Below the pieces are notes generated by a model, which was given only the letters and a program-made list of their open reading frames with translations, was not told the DNA's origin and ran no database searches. The position numbers and the translations under genes are program-made. Source: Streptomyces sp. NK08204 (GTDB lineage Bacteria > Actinomycetota > Actinomycetes > Streptomycetales > Streptomycetaceae). From it: a stretch of 64,000 nucleotides of DNA. Location of the stretch: contig NZ_JAINVF010000005.1 of NCBI RefSeq assembly GCF_020400585.1, positions 186,001 to 250,000 of the forward strand, read 5' to 3'. Shown piece by piece: positions 37,789 through 47,525 of the stretch (the first letter of the stretch is position 1; the number at the start of each line of letters is the position of its first letter).

Positions 37789-39762
37789 TCAGCCGTTCTT
37801 GATGCGGTTCGTCAGCTCGGTCACCTGGTTGTAGATCGAGCGCCGCTCGGCCATCAGCGCGCGGATCTTGCGGTCGGCGTGCATGACGGTCGTGTGGTCG
37901 CGACCGCCGAACTGCGCGCCGATCTTCGGCAGCGACAGATCGGTCAGCTCGCGGCACAGGTACATGGCGATCTGCCGGGCCGTGACCAGCGCGCGCCCCC
38001 GGGAGGTGCCGCACAGGTCCTCCACGGTCAGCCCGAAGTAGTCGGCGGTGGCCGCCATGATGGCCGTCGCGGTGATCTCGGGCGCGCTGTCCTCGCCGCC
38101 CGGGATCAGATCCTTCAGGACGATCTCGGTCAGGCCCAGGTCCACGGGCTGCCGGTTGAGCGATGCGAAGGCCGTCACACGGATCAGCGCGCCCTCCAGC
38201 TCACGGATGTTCCGCGAGATCCGGGAGGCGATGAACTCCAGCACCTCCGGCGGGGCGTTGAGCTGCTCCTGTACCGCCTTCTTGCGCAGGATCGCGATAC
38301 GCGTCTCCAGCTCGGGCGGCTGGACGTCGGTGATCAGACCCCACTCGAACCGGTTCCGCAGCCGGTCCTCCAGCGTGACCAGCTGCTTGGGCGGCCGGTC
38401 GGAGGACAGCACGATCTGCTTGTTCGCGTTGTGGAGCGTGTTGAAGGTGTGGAAGAACTCCTCCTGCGTCGACTCCTTGTCCGCGAGGAACTGGATGTCG
38501 TCGACGAGCAGGATGTCCATCTCGCGGTAGCGCTTGCGGAAGCTGTCGCCCTTGCCGTCGCGGATGGAGTTGATGAACTCGTTGGTGAACTCCTCGGAGC
38601 TGACGTACCGCACCCGCGTGCCCGGGTAGAGGCTGCGCGCGTAGTGCCCGATGGCGTGCAGCAGGTGCGTCTTGCCGAGCCCCGACTCCCCGTAGATGAA
38701 CAGGGGGTTGTACGCCTTGGCCGGCGCCTCGGCGACGGCCACCGCGGCGGCGTGCGCGAAGCGGTTGGAGGCGCCGATGACGAACGTGTCGAAGAGGTAC
38801 TTCGGGTTGAGCCGTGCCGTCGGCTCGCCGGAACCGCCCGTCGCCGACTGCCCGGCCAGCGGACCGGGGCCGCCCGACGTCGGCGCGTCCGGGCGGCCGG
38901 TGCCCGCGCGGTGCGCCGGACCGGCCCCGCCCGGCTGCTCGGTCAGGTCACGGCGGCCGGGATCACGCTGGTCGTACTCGGAGCGCGCGGATTCGTAGTC
39001 CGGGCGTGCGTCGTACCCCGTGCGCGCCGAGTCGTACTCGCCGCGCTGCTGCTCGTACGACGGGCGGTCCATGCCGGGCGTGCGGTAGTCCTGCGCCGGG
39101 GTGCCGTACGGATCCTGCGACGGCGAGGCGTACGGATCCCGTTCCGGGAAGCCGAGCCGCGGCTGCTGCCAGCTGTACTCGTCCTTGCGGTAATCGTCCT
39201 GGCGGTAATCGTCCTGCGCGGGGCGCGGCCAGGCGCCGGGCTCGGGGCGCTGGTACTCGGACGGGTATGCCGGGCGGACGGCCGGGAGCTGGTCCGGGCG
39301 GGACACCGGGTCCGGGCCGGGGAGCTGGTCGGCGGCGCGGTGGCGACCGTAGCCCTCGTACGGTCCGGAGGGCAGCTCCGGCTCCTCGTACCGGGTCTCT
39401 TCGTACCGGGTCTCCTCGTACCGCGGCTCCTCGTAGCGGGGCTGCGACTGCGGGACCGGCGGTGCGGCGGGAGCCGGCGGCTCGCCCGCGGAGTCGTCCA
39501 CGGTGATGGCGATACGGATGGGCCGGCCGCACTCGCGGCTCAGCGTCTCGCTGACGATCGGCGCGAGGCGGCCCTCCAGTACCCCCTTCGCGAATTCGTT
39601 CGGTACGGCGAGCAGAGCGGTGTCCGCGACCAGCGCAAGCGGCTGGCAGCGCCGGATCCAGTGCTCGTCCTTCGCCTCGACACCCTGTCCGCGGCCGTCC
39701 CCGAGGAGCTGGTCCAGAACTCGTGGCCACACTGCGGCAAGATCGGCAGGTACGTCAGCCAC
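37789..39762 (-). CDS. dnaA: Chromosomal replication initiator DnaA
   Basis: This AAA+ initiator opens oriC. It has 657 residues from GTG 39762 ([20 protein letters not shown]); the open frame upstream is leader. Domain I covers residues 1 to about 90. Domain II is exceptionally long (about 240 residues, Pro/Tyr/Asp/Arg-rich, as in other Streptomyces) and includes a tandem [10 protein letters not shown] repeat. Domain III has Walker [17 protein letters not shown] near residue 360, Walker [14 protein letters not shown] and sensor SSDRPPKQL. Domain IV ends with the DnaA-box-reading signature [15 protein letters not shown]. Promoter and DnaA boxes lie upstream. Confidence 0.98.
   Translation of the reverse strand: MADVPADLAAVWPRVLDQLLGDGRGQGVEAKDEHWIRRCQPLALVADTALLAVPNEFAKGVLEGRLAPIVSETLSRECGRPIRIAITVDDSAGEPPAPAAPPVPQSQPRYEEPRYEETRYEETRYEEPELPSGPYEGYGRHRAADQLPGPDPVSRPDQLPAVRPAYPSEYQRPEPGAWPRPAQDDYRQDDYRKDEYSWQQPRLGFPERDPYASPSQDPYGTPAQDYRTPGMDRPSYEQQRGEYDSARTGYDARPDYESARSEYDQRDPGRRDLTEQPGGAGPAHRAGTGRPDAPTSGGPGPLAGQSATGGSGEPTARLNPKYLFDTFVIGASNRFAHAAAVAVAEAPAKAYNPLFIYGESGLGKTHLLHAIGHYARSLYPGTRVRYVSSEEFTNEFINSIRDGKGDSFRKRYREMDILLVDDIQFLADKESTQEEFFHTFNTLHNANKQIVLSSDRPPKQLVTLEDRLRNRFEWGLITDVQPPELETRIAILRKKAVQEQLNAPPEVLEFIASRISRNIRELEGALIRVTAFASLNRQPVDLGLTEIVLKDLIPGGEDSAPEITATAIMAATADYFGLTVEDLCGTSRGRALVTARQIAMYLCRELTDLSLPKIGAQFGGRDHTTVMHADRKIRALMAERRSIYNQVTELTNRIKNG
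39382..39441. repeat. Four 15-bp tandem repeats in dnaA domain II
   Basis: The unit CTCCTCGTACCGGGT, with small changes, is repeated four times in frame, encoding [20 protein letters not shown] on the minus strand. Confidence 0.88.
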
Positions 39763-39859
39763 AGGGCACGCTCTCTCACAGGTCCCACGAACGTGTGGTT
39801 CGTGGACGGGTCGGGATATCAGGTCGGTTGGGGATAAGGGAACGAATCGGAGTTCATCC

Positions 39860-39889
39860 ACGGTAGTCAGCGCGGCGGGTGCGGTTCAA
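39860..39889 (-). promoter_or_regulatory. dnaA promoter
   Basis: On the minus strand TTGAAC (39889-39884), 18 bases, then TACCGT (39865-39860) fits the housekeeping consensus TTGACN-N18-TANNNT. The predicted leader is about 90 bases. Confidence 0.7.
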
Positions 39890-39893
39890 GTTG

Positions 39894-39914
39894 TTGTCCC
39901 CAGCCTGTGGACAG
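39894..39914. promoter_or_regulatory. Two DnaA boxes between the dnaA and rpmH promoters
   Basis: TTGTCCCCA (39894-39902) and TGTGGACAG (39906-39914) each differ from the consensus at one base and face each other 3 bases apart, just upstream of the dnaA -35. This is the expected place for DnaA autoregulation, which has been reported in Streptomyces. Confidence 0.7.
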
Positions 39915-39934
39915 TGTCTCTCAGCGGCCCCGGT

Positions 39935-39964
39935 TTGACCGGATGGCGCAGCCCCGCGTACCGT
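39935..39964 (+). promoter_or_regulatory. rpmH promoter
   Basis: TTGACC (39935-39940), 18 bases, then TACCGT (39959-39964) is a near-consensus housekeeping promoter, about 165 bases before rpmH. It is divergent from the dnaA promoter and shares the same -10 hexamer and spacing. Confidence 0.75.
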
Positions 39965-40130
39965 AACCAAGTCGAGTTGTCGATGGCTGCTGCCGCCTGC
40001 CTCCGATGGGCACAGGTCACTTCAGGTGATCGGTAAGCGGTGCACTCGGGCGTGACGCGAGCTTCTCGTGGGCGCACGGTGACAGCCAGGACGGCCACCC
40101 GCCACTACTGATTCTTTCTGGAGCCCCCGA

Positions 40131-40268
40131 GTGAGCAAGCGCACCTTCCAGCCGAACAACCGTCGTCGCGCGAAGACCCACGGCTTCCGGCTGCGTATGC
40201 GCACCCGTGCCGGCCGCGCGATTCTCGCGTCCCGCCGTAGCAAGGGTCGCGCCCGTCTGTCCGCCTGA
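40131..40268 (+). CDS. rpmH: Ribosomal protein bL34
   Basis: The protein has 45 residues: [20 protein letters not shown] then [20 protein letters not shown] and ARLSA. It is the standard actinobacterial L34. The GTG start is preceded by CTGGAGCCCCCGA. Confidence 0.98.
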   Translation: MSKRTFQPNNRRRAKTHGFRLRMRTRAGRAILASRRSKGRARLSA

Positions 40269-40289
40269 TCCCGGTCAGGTCATGACGTC

Positions 40290-40661
40290 GTGCTGCCCAC
40301 CGAGAACCGGCTGAGGCGGCGCGAGGACTTCGCGACCGCGGTACGACGGGGTCGCCGGGCAGGCCGCCCGACCCTCGTCGTCCACCTTCGTAGCGGTGCC
40401 ACGGACCCGCACGCGCCTGGGGAGAGCGCTCCCCCGACGCGTGCGGGTTTCGTCGTGAGCAAGGCTGTGGGTGGTGCGGTGGTGCGCAACAAAGTGAAGC
40501 GCAGACTGCGCCATCTGATGCGTGACCGAGTCGTCCTCTTCCCCCCCGGTAGCCTGGTAGTCGTACGAGCGTTGCCCGGAGCGGGTGACGCGGACCACGC
40601 ACAGCTGGCCCAAGACCTCGATGCCGCCGTTCAGCGGCTGCTGGGAGGGGGCGCGCGATGA
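40290..40661 (+). CDS. rnpA: Ribonuclease P protein component
   Basis: The protein has 123 residues and helps RNase P RNA trim tRNA 5' ends. It has the N-terminal [20 protein letters not shown] and the RNR signature [20 protein letters not shown] with RLRHLMRD. It starts with GTG, 21 bases after rpmH. Its stop overlaps the yidD ATG (ATGA). Confidence 0.97.
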   Translation: MLPTENRLRRREDFATAVRRGRRAGRPTLVVHLRSGATDPHAPGESAPPTRAGFVVSKAVGGAVVRNKVKRRLRHLMRDRVVLFPPGSLVVVRALPGAGDADHAQLAQDLDAAVQRLLGGGAR

Positions 40662-41023
40662 AGTACCCACTGCTGGCCCTGATCAAGCTGTACCAGTGGA
40701 CGATCAGTCCACTGCTGGGGCCGGTGTGCAAGTACTACCCGTCGTGCTCCCACTATGGCTACACGGCCATCGACCGGCACGGTGCGATCAAGGGAACAGC
40801 GCTCACCGCCTGGCGCATCCTCCGGTGCAACCCGTGGTCGCTCGGCGGGGTGGACCATGTTCCGCCGCGCAAGCGTCCGCGGTGGCACGAGATGCTGCGC
40901 GACGCCTGGCGCGCACGCAAGGGCGGGCCCTCCGCCGCCGAACCGGCCACCGAGGAGAAGTCTTCATCCGAGCTTCCTTCGAGCCCGGCCGCAGAGACCT
41001 CGTCCCATGCCCAAGGAGCATGA
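40658..41023 (+). CDS. yidD: Membrane protein insertion efficiency factor YidD
   Basis: The protein has 121 residues. The hallmark [20 protein letters not shown] and [11 protein letters not shown] with [17 protein letters not shown] are present, including the three conserved Cys. A C-terminal tail of about 40 residues ([20 protein letters not shown]) is longer than in E. coli. It assists YidC-dependent insertion and is coupled to rnpA by overlap. Confidence 0.96.
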   Translation: MKYPLLALIKLYQWTISPLLGPVCKYYPSCSHYGYTAIDRHGAIKGTALTAWRILRCNPWSLGGVDHVPPRKRPRWHEMLRDAWRARKGGPSAAEPATEEKSSSELPSSPAAETSSHAQGA

Positions 41024-41026
41024 TTA

Positions 41027-42310
41027 GTGGACACGATTGCCAGCCTCTTCAGCTTCATCACGACACCCGTTTCATGGGTCATCGTCCAGTTCCACACCGT
41101 GTACGGCGCGATCTTCGGCCCTGACACCGGGTGGGCCTGGGGCTTGTCCATCGTGTCCCTGGTGATTCTGATCCGCATCTGCCTGATCCCGCTCTTCGTG
41201 AAGCAGATCAAGGCGACGCGCGCAATGCAGACGCTCCAGCCGGAGATGAAGAAGATCCAGGAGCGCTACAAGAACGACCGGCAGCGCCAGTCCGAAGAGA
41301 TGATGAAGCTGTACAAGGACGCGGGCACCAACCCGCTGTCCTCGTGCCTTCCCATCCTCGCGCAGTCCCCGTTCTTCTTCGCCCTGTACCACGTGCTCAA
41401 CGGCATCGCGGGCCAGAAGAAGGTCGGTGTCATCGACGGGAAGCTGCTGGACAGTGCGCACCAGGCGCACATCTTCGGCGCCCCGCTGGCCGCGAAGTTC
41501 CTGGACAGCGCCGACACGGCCGCGCGGCTCGGCGCCTCGCTGACGGACATCCGCGTCGTCACCGCGGTCATGATCATCCTGATGTCGGCGTCGCAGTTCT
41601 ACACGCAGCGCCAGCTGATGACGAAGAACGTCGACACCACGGTGAAGACGCCGTTCATGCAGCAGCAGAAGATGCTGATGTACGTCTTCCCCATCATGTT
41701 CGCCTTCTTCGGCATCCGGTTCCCCGTCGGTGTCCTCGTCTACTGGCTGACCACGAACGTGTGGACCATGGGCCAGCAGATGTACGTCATCCACAACAAC
41801 CCGACCCCGGGTTCCAAGGCGCAGGCCGCCTACCTGGAGCGCCTGACCAAGCACGTCACGCACCACGGCAAGGTCCGCCGGCGCAGCGAGAAGGCCATCG
41901 TCAAGGCCATCGTCGCCAAGGGCCGCGACCGCAACGAGTTCGAGCGGAAGTTCATCAACGGCCTGAGCAAGGCCGGTTTTGCCGCCCAGGCCGACGGCAC
42001 CGTGGTGAAGAGTGAGGGCCAGGCTGTGCTGCAGACCGAGGACGGCGGCACGACCACCACCACGGCCACCGCCACCGCGGTCCGGCGCCAGCAGCCCAAG
42101 CGTCAGACCAAGGCTCAGCGTCAGTCCGGCGGGTCCAAGCAGGCGGGCGACACCGAGTCCCCCTCGCTGGAGAAGTCCGACGAGCCGCAGGACGCCAAGC
42201 CCGCCGCTGTTCAGGAGTCGTCGAAGCCCGGCTCCGGCACCCGCAGCAGGGCCCAGTCCGGGCAGCGCAAGGGTGGCCCGCAGCGGCCCAAGTCCCCGTC
42301 CAAGAAGTAA
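41027..42310 (+). CDS. yidC: Membrane protein insertase YidC/Oxa1
   Basis: The protein has 427 residues and the Gram-positive five-helix insertase layout: [40 protein letters not shown] with the conserved Arg in the groove, [39 protein letters not shown] and [20 protein letters not shown]. The long basic C-terminal tail (from about residue 270; [20 protein letters not shown], then Ser/Lys/Gln-rich) is ribosome-binding-like. The GTG start is 3 bases after yidD. Confidence 0.97.
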   Translation: MDTIASLFSFITTPVSWVIVQFHTVYGAIFGPDTGWAWGLSIVSLVILIRICLIPLFVKQIKATRAMQTLQPEMKKIQERYKNDRQRQSEEMMKLYKDAGTNPLSSCLPILAQSPFFFALYHVLNGIAGQKKVGVIDGKLLDSAHQAHIFGAPLAAKFLDSADTAARLGASLTDIRVVTAVMIILMSASQFYTQRQLMTKNVDTTVKTPFMQQQKMLMYVFPIMFAFFGIRFPVGVLVYWLTTNVWTMGQQMYVIHNNPTPGSKAQAAYLERLTKHVTHHGKVRRRSEKAIVKAIVAKGRDRNEFERKFINGLSKAGFAAQADGTVVKSEGQAVLQTEDGGTTTTTATATAVRRQQPKRQTKAQRQSGGSKQAGDTESPSLEKSDEPQDAKPAAVQESSKPGSGTRSRAQSGQRKGGPQRPKSPSKK

Positions 42311-42325
42311 GAAGGAGCCCATCCC

Positions 42326-42838
42326 GTGACGGAAGGCACCACCTCCGCCGCTGCCGAGGGTGAAGACACCCTCACCCGCCTGGAGCAGGAGGGCGAGATC
42401 GCGGCGGACTACCTGGAGGGTCTGCTGGACATCGCCGACCTCGACGGCGACATCGACATGGACGTCGAGGCCGACCGCGCCGCTGTGTCGATCATCAGCG
42501 ACACCGGCAGCCGTGACCTGCAGAAGCTGGTCGGCCGTGACGGCGAGGTGCTGGAGGCGCTGCAGGAGCTGACGCGCCTGGCTGTGCACCGGGAGACCGG
42601 CGACCGCAGTCGGCTGATGCTGGACATCGCGGGCTACCGGGCCAAGAAGCGGGCCGAGCTGTCCGAGCTGGGTGCCAAGGCGGCGGCCGAGGCCAAGAGC
42701 ACCGGCGAGTCCGTGAAGCTCAAGCCGATGACCCCGTTCGAGCGCAAGGTCGTGCACGACGCGGTCAAGGCCGCCGGACTGCGCAGCGAGTCCGAGGGCG
42801 AGGAGCCGCAGCGGTTCGTCGTCGTGCTGCCCGCCTGA
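42326..42838 (+). CDS. jag: Jag/KhpB-type RNA-binding protein (KH-R3H)
   Basis: The protein has 170 residues. The KH part has AVSIISDTGSRDLQKLVGRD GEVLEALQ with the GxxG-like loop. The R3H part has RSRLMLDIAGYRAKKRAELS, and the tail is KPMTPFERKVVHDAVKAAGL. It has an acidic N-terminus and no Jag-N domain. It binds RNA and affects wall synthesis and division in other Gram-positives. It lies directly after yidC. Confidence 0.94.
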   Translation: MTEGTTSAAAEGEDTLTRLEQEGEIAADYLEGLLDIADLDGDIDMDVEADRAAVSIISDTGSRDLQKLVGRDGEVLEALQELTRLAVHRETGDRSRLMLDIAGYRAKKRAELSELGAKAAAEAKSTGESVKLKPMTPFERKVVHDAVKAAGLRSESEGEEPQRFVVVLPA

Positions 42839-42855
42839 TCGGTCCCACGTTTCAC

Positions 42856-42884
42856 CGGCCCCGTCTGTAGCGCAGACGGGGCCG
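42856..42884 (+). terminator. Terminator after jag
   Basis: CGGCCCCGTCTG and CAGACGGGGCCG form a perfect 12-bp stem with a 5-base loop, followed by AACTTTG. It ends the rpmH-jag operon before rsmG. Confidence 0.85.
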
Positions 42885-42954
42885 AACTTTGTCAGCCTGG
42901 TAGTTCTGGTGGCCGACGCGCGGAGCGTCGGCGCTGTACGGAAGGACGGTCCCC

Positions 42955-43671
42955 GTGACGGAGGAAGCGGAGCTTCCCCCCGCGCCCGAGCAGGCGCGGG
43001 AAGTGTTTGGTGATCGCTTCGCCGATGCGGTCCGCTATGCGGAGCTGCTCGCCGAGGCGGGCGTGCAGCGGGGTCTGATCGGCCCGCGGGAGGTCCCCCG
43101 TCTGTGGGAGCGGCACCTGCTGAACTGCGCGGTGCTCTCGGAGGCCGTTCCGGAGGGGGTGACGGTGTGCGACGTCGGATCGGGCGCCGGGTTGCCGGGC
43201 ATCCCGCTGGCCCTGGTCCGGGACGACCTGAACATCACCCTGCTGGAGCCCTTGCTGCGGCGCACCAACTTCCTCACCGAGGTCGTCGAGCTGCTCGGCC
43301 TGAAGCATGTCACCGTCGTGCGGGGGCGTGCCGAGGAGGTCATGGGCAAGCTGCCGCCGGTGCATGTGGTGACCGCCCGCGCTGTGGCTCCGCTGGACCG
43401 GCTGGCCACATGGGGCATCCCGCTGTTGCGCCCGTACGGCGAGATGCTCGCGCTCAAGGGCGACACCGCCGAGGAGGAGCTGAAGGCGGCGGCCACGGCT
43501 CTCAGCAAGCTCGGTGCGGTCTCCACGTCCATCCTGCATGTGGGTGAGGGAGTGGTGGACCCGCTGTCCACCGTCGTGCGGGTCGAGGTCGGGGAGTCTC
43601 CGGGCGGTGTGCGGTTCGCCGCGAAGCGGGCGAAGGCGGCTCGGGCCGGTCGCGTGCGCCGACGTCGCTGA
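42955..43671 (+). CDS. rsmG: 16S rRNA (guanine-N7) methyltransferase RsmG
   Basis: The protein has 238 residues. The SAM-binding motif is VCDVGSGAGLPGIPLALV; LLRRTNFLTEVVELLGL and VVTARAVAPLDRLATWGIPL are further RsmG landmarks. It methylates the 530 loop. Loss of RsmG in Streptomyces gives low streptomycin resistance and enhanced antibiotic production (known for the family). The GTG start is 71 bases after the jag terminator. Confidence 0.97.
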   Translation: MTEEAELPPAPEQAREVFGDRFADAVRYAELLAEAGVQRGLIGPREVPRLWERHLLNCAVLSEAVPEGVTVCDVGSGAGLPGIPLALVRDDLNITLLEPLLRRTNFLTEVVELLGLKHVTVVRGRAEEVMGKLPPVHVVTARAVAPLDRLATWGIPLLRPYGEMLALKGDTAEEELKAAATALSKLGAVSTSILHVGEGVVDPLSTVVRVEVGESPGGVRFAAKRAKAARAGRVRRRR

Positions 43672-43764
43672 TCCGTCCTGACGACGGGCCGTACTCCACA
43701 CAAGCTGCCAAACCTGCGCAAGCCGGAGTGTCGCGGAGGTCCGGTCGCCGGCGCTGTGCATCGT

Positions 43765-43778
43765 GTTTCACGTGAAAC
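43765..43778. other. parS (upstream of parA)
   Basis: An exact GTTTCACGTGAAAC lies in the rsmG-parA gap, about 6.4 kb from oriC. Confidence 0.95.
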
Positions 43779-43936
43779 GTCGCTCACTGCTGCAGGGCAT
43801 CATCAGTCGTGGCCGCGCCGCGGCCGAACCTCGCGACCGGAAACCTCTCCGTTCACTCAGAGGAGCAACGGAGTTGTCCACAGAGGTGGATTTCTCCACA
43901 GAACACCAGGCCTCACTGGTTCACGACCAGGAAGGC

Positions 43937-45025
43937 ATGGGAGGCTCTGTTCATTGCGAGCCTGAAGTCGAGGAGAGTGAATCCTTGCGGTCCGACGCCA
44001 ACATCGCGGGACCGATGACCGATCCGGTCCCCGGTCCCCGTACCGAGTCGATGGGGGTGGATGTTTCACGTGAAACACCGTCCCCGATGGACGACACTCC
44101 CATCGGTCGTGCTGCCCAACTGGCGGTAGAGGCGTTGGGGCGTGCCGGTGCAGGCCTGCCGCGACCTGAGCGGACCCGAGTCATCGTGGTCGCCAACCAG
44201 AAGGGCGGTGTGGGCAAGACGACGACGACCGTCAACCTTGCTGCTTCGCTGGCTCTGCACGGTGCCCGTGTCCTGGTGATCGACCTCGACCCACAGGGCA
44301 ACGCGTCCACGGCTCTGGGAATCGACCATCACGCCGAAGTCCCTTCTGTCTACGACGTATTGGTGGAGAGCAGGCCTCTCGCCGAGGTCGTTCAGCCCGT
44401 GACGGACGTCGAGGGCCTCTTCTGTGCCCCCGCTACGATCGATCTCGCCGGTGCGGAGATCGAGTTGGTGTCGCTGGTGGCTCGCGAGAGCCGACTTCAG
44501 CGGGCGATCCAGGCGTACGAGCAGCCGCTGGACTACATCCTCATCGACTGCCCGCCGTCCCTCGGTCTGTTGACCGTCAACGCGATGGTCGCCGGCCAGG
44601 AGGTCCTCATCCCCATCCAGTGCGAGTACTACGCATTGGAGGGCCTGGGCCAACTGCTGCGTAACGTCGACCTGGTGCGGGGGCACCTCAACCCCACCCT
44701 GCATGTGTCGACCATCCTGCTCACCATGTACGACGGCCGGACGCGTCTCGCCTCCCAGGTCGCGGAAGAGGTGCGCACCCACTTCGGCGACGAGGTGCTG
44801 CGGACGAGCATTCCCCGCTCGGTCCGTATCTCCGAGGCGCCGAGCTACGGGCAGACGGTGCTGACCTACGATCCAGGATCGAGCGGCGCTCTCTCCTATC
44901 TTGAGGCAGCCCGAGAAATCGCGCTCAAGGGCATCGGCATCAGCTACGACGCGAGCCAGGCCCACATCGGTGCCCAGAACAACGGCGCCCAGAACAACCC
45001 GAACATGGTGGAGGGGATCCAGTGA
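43937..45025 (+). CDS. parA: Chromosome partitioning ATPase ParA
   Basis: This Walker-type ATPase places ParB-origin complexes, in Streptomyces along aerial hyphae. The deviant Walker A is [20 protein letters not shown], followed by [18 protein letters not shown] and [19 protein letters not shown] use ATG 43937 ([16 protein letters not shown]), giving 362 residues. AGGAAGG lies one base too close for an ideal ribosome site, and TTG 43985 behind GAGGAG is a strong alternative. The frame is open up to 43763 at a parS. A second parS lies inside the gene, encoding DVSRET. The stop overlaps the parB start. Confidence 0.93.
   Translation: MGGSVHCEPEVEESESLRSDANIAGPMTDPVPGPRTESMGVDVSRETPSPMDDTPIGRAAQLAVEALGRAGAGLPRPERTRVIVVANQKGGVGKTTTTVNLAASLALHGARVLVIDLDPQGNASTALGIDHHAEVPSVYDVLVESRPLAEVVQPVTDVEGLFCAPATIDLAGAEIELVSLVARESRLQRAIQAYEQPLDYILIDCPPSLGLLTVNAMVAGQEVLIPIQCEYYALEGLGQLLRNVDLVRGHLNPTLHVSTILLTMYDGRTRLASQVAEEVRTHFGDEVLRTSIPRSVRISEAPSYGQTVLTYDPGSSGALSYLEAAREIALKGIGISYDASQAHIGAQNNGAQNNPNMVEGIQ
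44063..44076. other. parS inside parA
   Basis: An exact GTTTCACGTGAAAC lies within the 5' coding part of parA, read as DVSRET. Confidence 0.95.
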
Positions 45026-46122
45026 GCGAGCGACGGAGGGGGCTGGGCCGTGGTCTCGGCGCACTGATCCCCGCTGCCCCGACGGAGAAGAACCCGGCCT
45101 CGACCGCGATGGGGAGTGGCGCGTCCATGTCTCCCGCCGCCGTCCCGGGGCTGACGGCCGACCGTGGGGTGGCCGCGGCGAAGGTGGCCACGCTGCCGTC
45201 GGTCTCACGTGAAGCCGAGGAGCACTCGGCGGCCCCTGCCACGGAGACGCCCGTGCCTCCGATGGGTGCCCACTTCGCCGAGATCCCTCTCGACGCGATC
45301 ACCCCGAACCCGCGCCAGCCGCGTGAGGTCTTTGACGAGGACGCGCTCCAGGAGCTGGTCACCTCCATCAAGGAGGTCGGCCTGCTCCAGCCCGTCGTCG
45401 TCCGGCAGCTGGGTCCGGCCCGCTACGAGCTGATCATGGGCGAGCGGCGCTGGCGGGCCTGCCGTGAGGCCGGCCTGGAGGCGATTCCGGCGATCGTCCG
45501 GGCCACGGACGACGAGAAGCTCCTTCTGGACGCGCTGCTGGAGAACCTGCACCGTGCCCAACTGAACCCGCTGGAGGAGGCAGCCGCCTACGACCAGCTG
45601 CTGCGGGACTTCAACTGCACGCACGACCAGCTGGCCGACCGGATCGGTCGCTCCCGTCCGCAGGTCTCCAACACCCTGCGTCTGCTGAAGCTCTCGCCGG
45701 CGGTCCAGCGTCGGGTCGCCGCCGGGGTGCTCTCCGCCGGACACGCGCGGGCGCTGCTGTCCGTCGAGGACTCGGAGGAGCAGGACCGGCTGGCCCACCG
45801 CATCGTGGCGGAGGGGCTGTCCGTGCGGGCCGTCGAGGAGATCGTGACCTTGATGGGCTCGCGTCCCCAGACGACCCAGCGCTCCAAGGGCCCGCGCGCC
45901 GGTGCACGGGTCTCTCCGGCACTGAGCAGCCTGGCGACGCGTCTTTCCGACCGCTTCGAGACCCGGGTGAAGGTCGACCTGGGCCAGAAGAAGGGCAAGA
46001 TCACGGTCGAGTTCGCCTCCATGGAGGACCTTGAGCGGATCCTCAGCACCCTTGCCCCCGGTGAGGGGCCGGTCCTGCAGAAGGGCCTTCAGGAGGTCGA
46101 GGCCGAGGACGACGACGTCTGA
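45022..46122 (+). CDS. parB: Chromosome partitioning protein ParB
   Basis: This CTPase clamp loads at parS and spreads. The protein has 366 residues. The N-terminal basic [16 protein letters not shown] is the ParA-contact peptide. The CTP-binding motifs are [20 protein letters not shown] and [20 protein letters not shown]. The HTH is [20 protein letters not shown]. The C-terminal dimerisation domain ends [11 protein letters not shown]. Start and parA stop overlap (GTGA). Confidence 0.97.
   Translation: MSERRRGLGRGLGALIPAAPTEKNPASTAMGSGASMSPAAVPGLTADRGVAAAKVATLPSVSREAEEHSAAPATETPVPPMGAHFAEIPLDAITPNPRQPREVFDEDALQELVTSIKEVGLLQPVVVRQLGPARYELIMGERRWRACREAGLEAIPAIVRATDDEKLLLDALLENLHRAQLNPLEEAAAYDQLLRDFNCTHDQLADRIGRSRPQVSNTLRLLKLSPAVQRRVAAGVLSAGHARALLSVEDSEEQDRLAHRIVAEGLSVRAVEEIVTLMGSRPQTTQRSKGPRAGARVSPALSSLATRLSDRFETRVKVDLGQKKGKITVEFASMEDLERILSTLAPGEGPVLQKGLQEVEAEDDDV
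45202..45215. other. Degenerate parS-like site inside parB
   Basis: GTCTCACGTGAAGC differs from the parS palindrome at two positions. It may be a weak or decayed site. Confidence 0.45.
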
Positions 46123-46147
46123 CCCCCGGACGCCTCTGGCTGAGGAG

Positions 46148-46188
46148 GAGCGGGCCGTGTCCGGTGTGTGCCGGAACGCGGTCCGCTC
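46148..46188 (+). terminator. parB terminator
   Basis: GAGCGGGCCGTGTCCGG pairs with CCGGAACGCGGTCCGCTC with wobble and one bulge, followed by TTTGCTTT. The remaining bases to 46435 (gap of 313 in all) hold no convincing gene. Confidence 0.75.
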
Positions 46189-46435
46189 TTTGCTTTGAGG
46201 CGGTATCGAGGCAATCGCATGGCGGATACGATGCGAACGAGGTATGGCGCATCGACCTGGCAGCATCTCCGAGCGGGGGAACAGGGGCCATGCGAACGAT
46301 GAGTCACACCGGACTGGTGAGCGCGGTCCCGGGCCTCGGAGCGGTCGGTGGATTCGTCGGCAACCTGCTCAGGGATCGAAGTGCTCCGACAGCCGCTCGC
46401 GATGCCGCGGGCGAGGGAAGCGAGGAACAGCCTTC

Positions 46436-47053
46436 ATGGGGCGCCGGCTCGTACCGCTCACGCTGGACAACCTTCAGGATCTTCCCCAGCGTTGCCGTTC
46501 GTGCGTCTTCTGGGAACTGGACCCTGTCAGCGCAGAGGCGGCGGTAAAAGGAGGCACGGCCGCGCCGGAGAAGGAGGCCTGGATCTCCGCGGTCCTGCTG
46601 GACTGGGGATCGTGCGGCCGGGTGGTCTACGTCGATGACGTCCCGGTGGGCTTCGTGCTCTATGCGCCCCCGGCCTATGTGCCGCGCTCCGCGGCGTTCC
46701 CCACGAGCCCGGTCTCACCGGATGCGGTTCAGCTCATCACGTCGTTCATCATGCCTGGATACCAGGGGCAGGGACTCGGCCGGGTGATGGTCCAGACGGT
46801 CGCCAAGGATCTGCTGCGGCGCGGCTTCAAGGCGATCGAGGCGTTCGGGGACGCTCGCTGGAAGGAGCCCGCGTGCCTGCTGCCCGCGGAGCATCTCCTG
46901 GCCGTGGGCTTCAAGACGGTCAGGCAGCATCCCACGCACCCTCGGCTGCGGCTGGAGCTGCGATCCACGCTTTCCTGGAAGCAGGACGTGGAGCTGGCAC
47001 TCGACCGGCTCCTGGGAGCGGTACAGAAGGAGCCCGTGCTGAGGCCGCTGTAG
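46436..47053 (+). CDS. GNAT family N-acetyltransferase
   Basis: The protein has 205 residues from ATG 46436 (MGRRLVPLTLDNLQDLPQRC). Acetyl-CoA motif A is LITSFIMPGYQGQGLGRVMV (Q/RxxGxG as QGQGLG). An N-terminal Cys-rich bit (RCRSCVFWELDP) recurs in the Streptomyces family at this locus. The frame is open to 46244, but that part is Arg/Gly-rich and implausible. Located beside parB and convergent with trxA. The substrate is unknown. Confidence 0.85.
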   Translation: MGRRLVPLTLDNLQDLPQRCRSCVFWELDPVSAEAAVKGGTAAPEKEAWISAVLLDWGSCGRVVYVDDVPVGFVLYAPPAYVPRSAAFPTSPVSPDAVQLITSFIMPGYQGQGLGRVMVQTVAKDLLRRGFKAIEAFGDARWKEPACLLPAEHLLAVGFKTVRQHPTHPRLRLELRSTLSWKQDVELALDRLLGAVQKEPVLRPL

Positions 47054-47079
47054 GGGCGGGGTCAGTGCAGCGGCATAAG

Positions 47080-47113
47080 CGAATGGGCCATCCCCGTGGG
47101 GTTGGCCCATTCG
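47080..47113. terminator. Bidirectional terminator between the GNAT gene and trxA
   Basis: CGAATGGGCCA and TGGCCCATTCG form perfect 11-bp outer arms, extended by an inner TCCCC/GGGGT stem. It lies between convergent genes, one base before a parS. Confidence 0.8.
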
Positions 47114-47114
47114 T

Positions 47115-47128
47115 GTTTCACGTGAAAC
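47115..47128. other. parS before the trxA 3' end
   Basis: An exact GTTTCACGTGAAAC lies between the terminator hairpin and the trxA stop. Confidence 0.95.
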
Positions 47129-47129
47129 G

Positions 47130-47456
47130 TCACTCGGCGATGAACTCGTCGAGGTCACGCAGAAGCGCGGCCTTCGGCTTGGCGCCGACGATCGTCTTGG
47201 TGACCTCACCGCCCTGGTAGACGTTCAGGGTCGGGATGGACATCACGCCGTACTTGGCGGCCGTCGTCGGGTTCTCGTCGATGTTGAGCTTGACGATCTC
47301 GATCTTGTCGCCGTGCTCGGCGGCGATCGCCTCGAGGGACGGGGCGATCTGGCGGCACGGGCCGCACCACTCGGCCCAGAAGTCCACCAGGACGGGCTTG
47401 CCGCTCTTGAGGACGTCCTCTTCGAAGGTCGCGTCGGTCACTTGCTTCAGGGCCAC
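47130..47456 (-). CDS. trxA: Thioredoxin
   Basis: The protein has 108 residues: MALKQVTDATFEEDVLKSGK, active site AEWCGPCRQIAPSL, and the cis-Pro in VMSIPTLNVYQGGE. It reduces protein disulfides with electrons from TrxB. It lies 69 bases after trxB and is co-transcribed. Confidence 0.97.
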   Translation of the reverse strand: MALKQVTDATFEEDVLKSGKPVLVDFWAEWCGPCRQIAPSLEAIAAEHGDKIEIVKLNIDENPTTAAKYGVMSIPTLNVYQGGEVTKTIVGAKPKAALLRDLDEFIAE

Positions 47457-47525
47457 GGCGGGCTCCTTACCTTGATGCGTTGGGGGTGGGGAGGGAAGGA
47501 AGAAGTCGGTCGGTGGTCTCTTCGC

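Noticed and set aside
46290..46547. A small frame (MRTMSHTGLVSAVPGLGAVG...) behind GGGGAACAGGGGCC
   Set aside because: The ribosome site is good, but the frame overlaps the GNAT gene by over 110 bases, its third-position GC is low for this genome, and no family is recognised. A short leader peptide remains possible.
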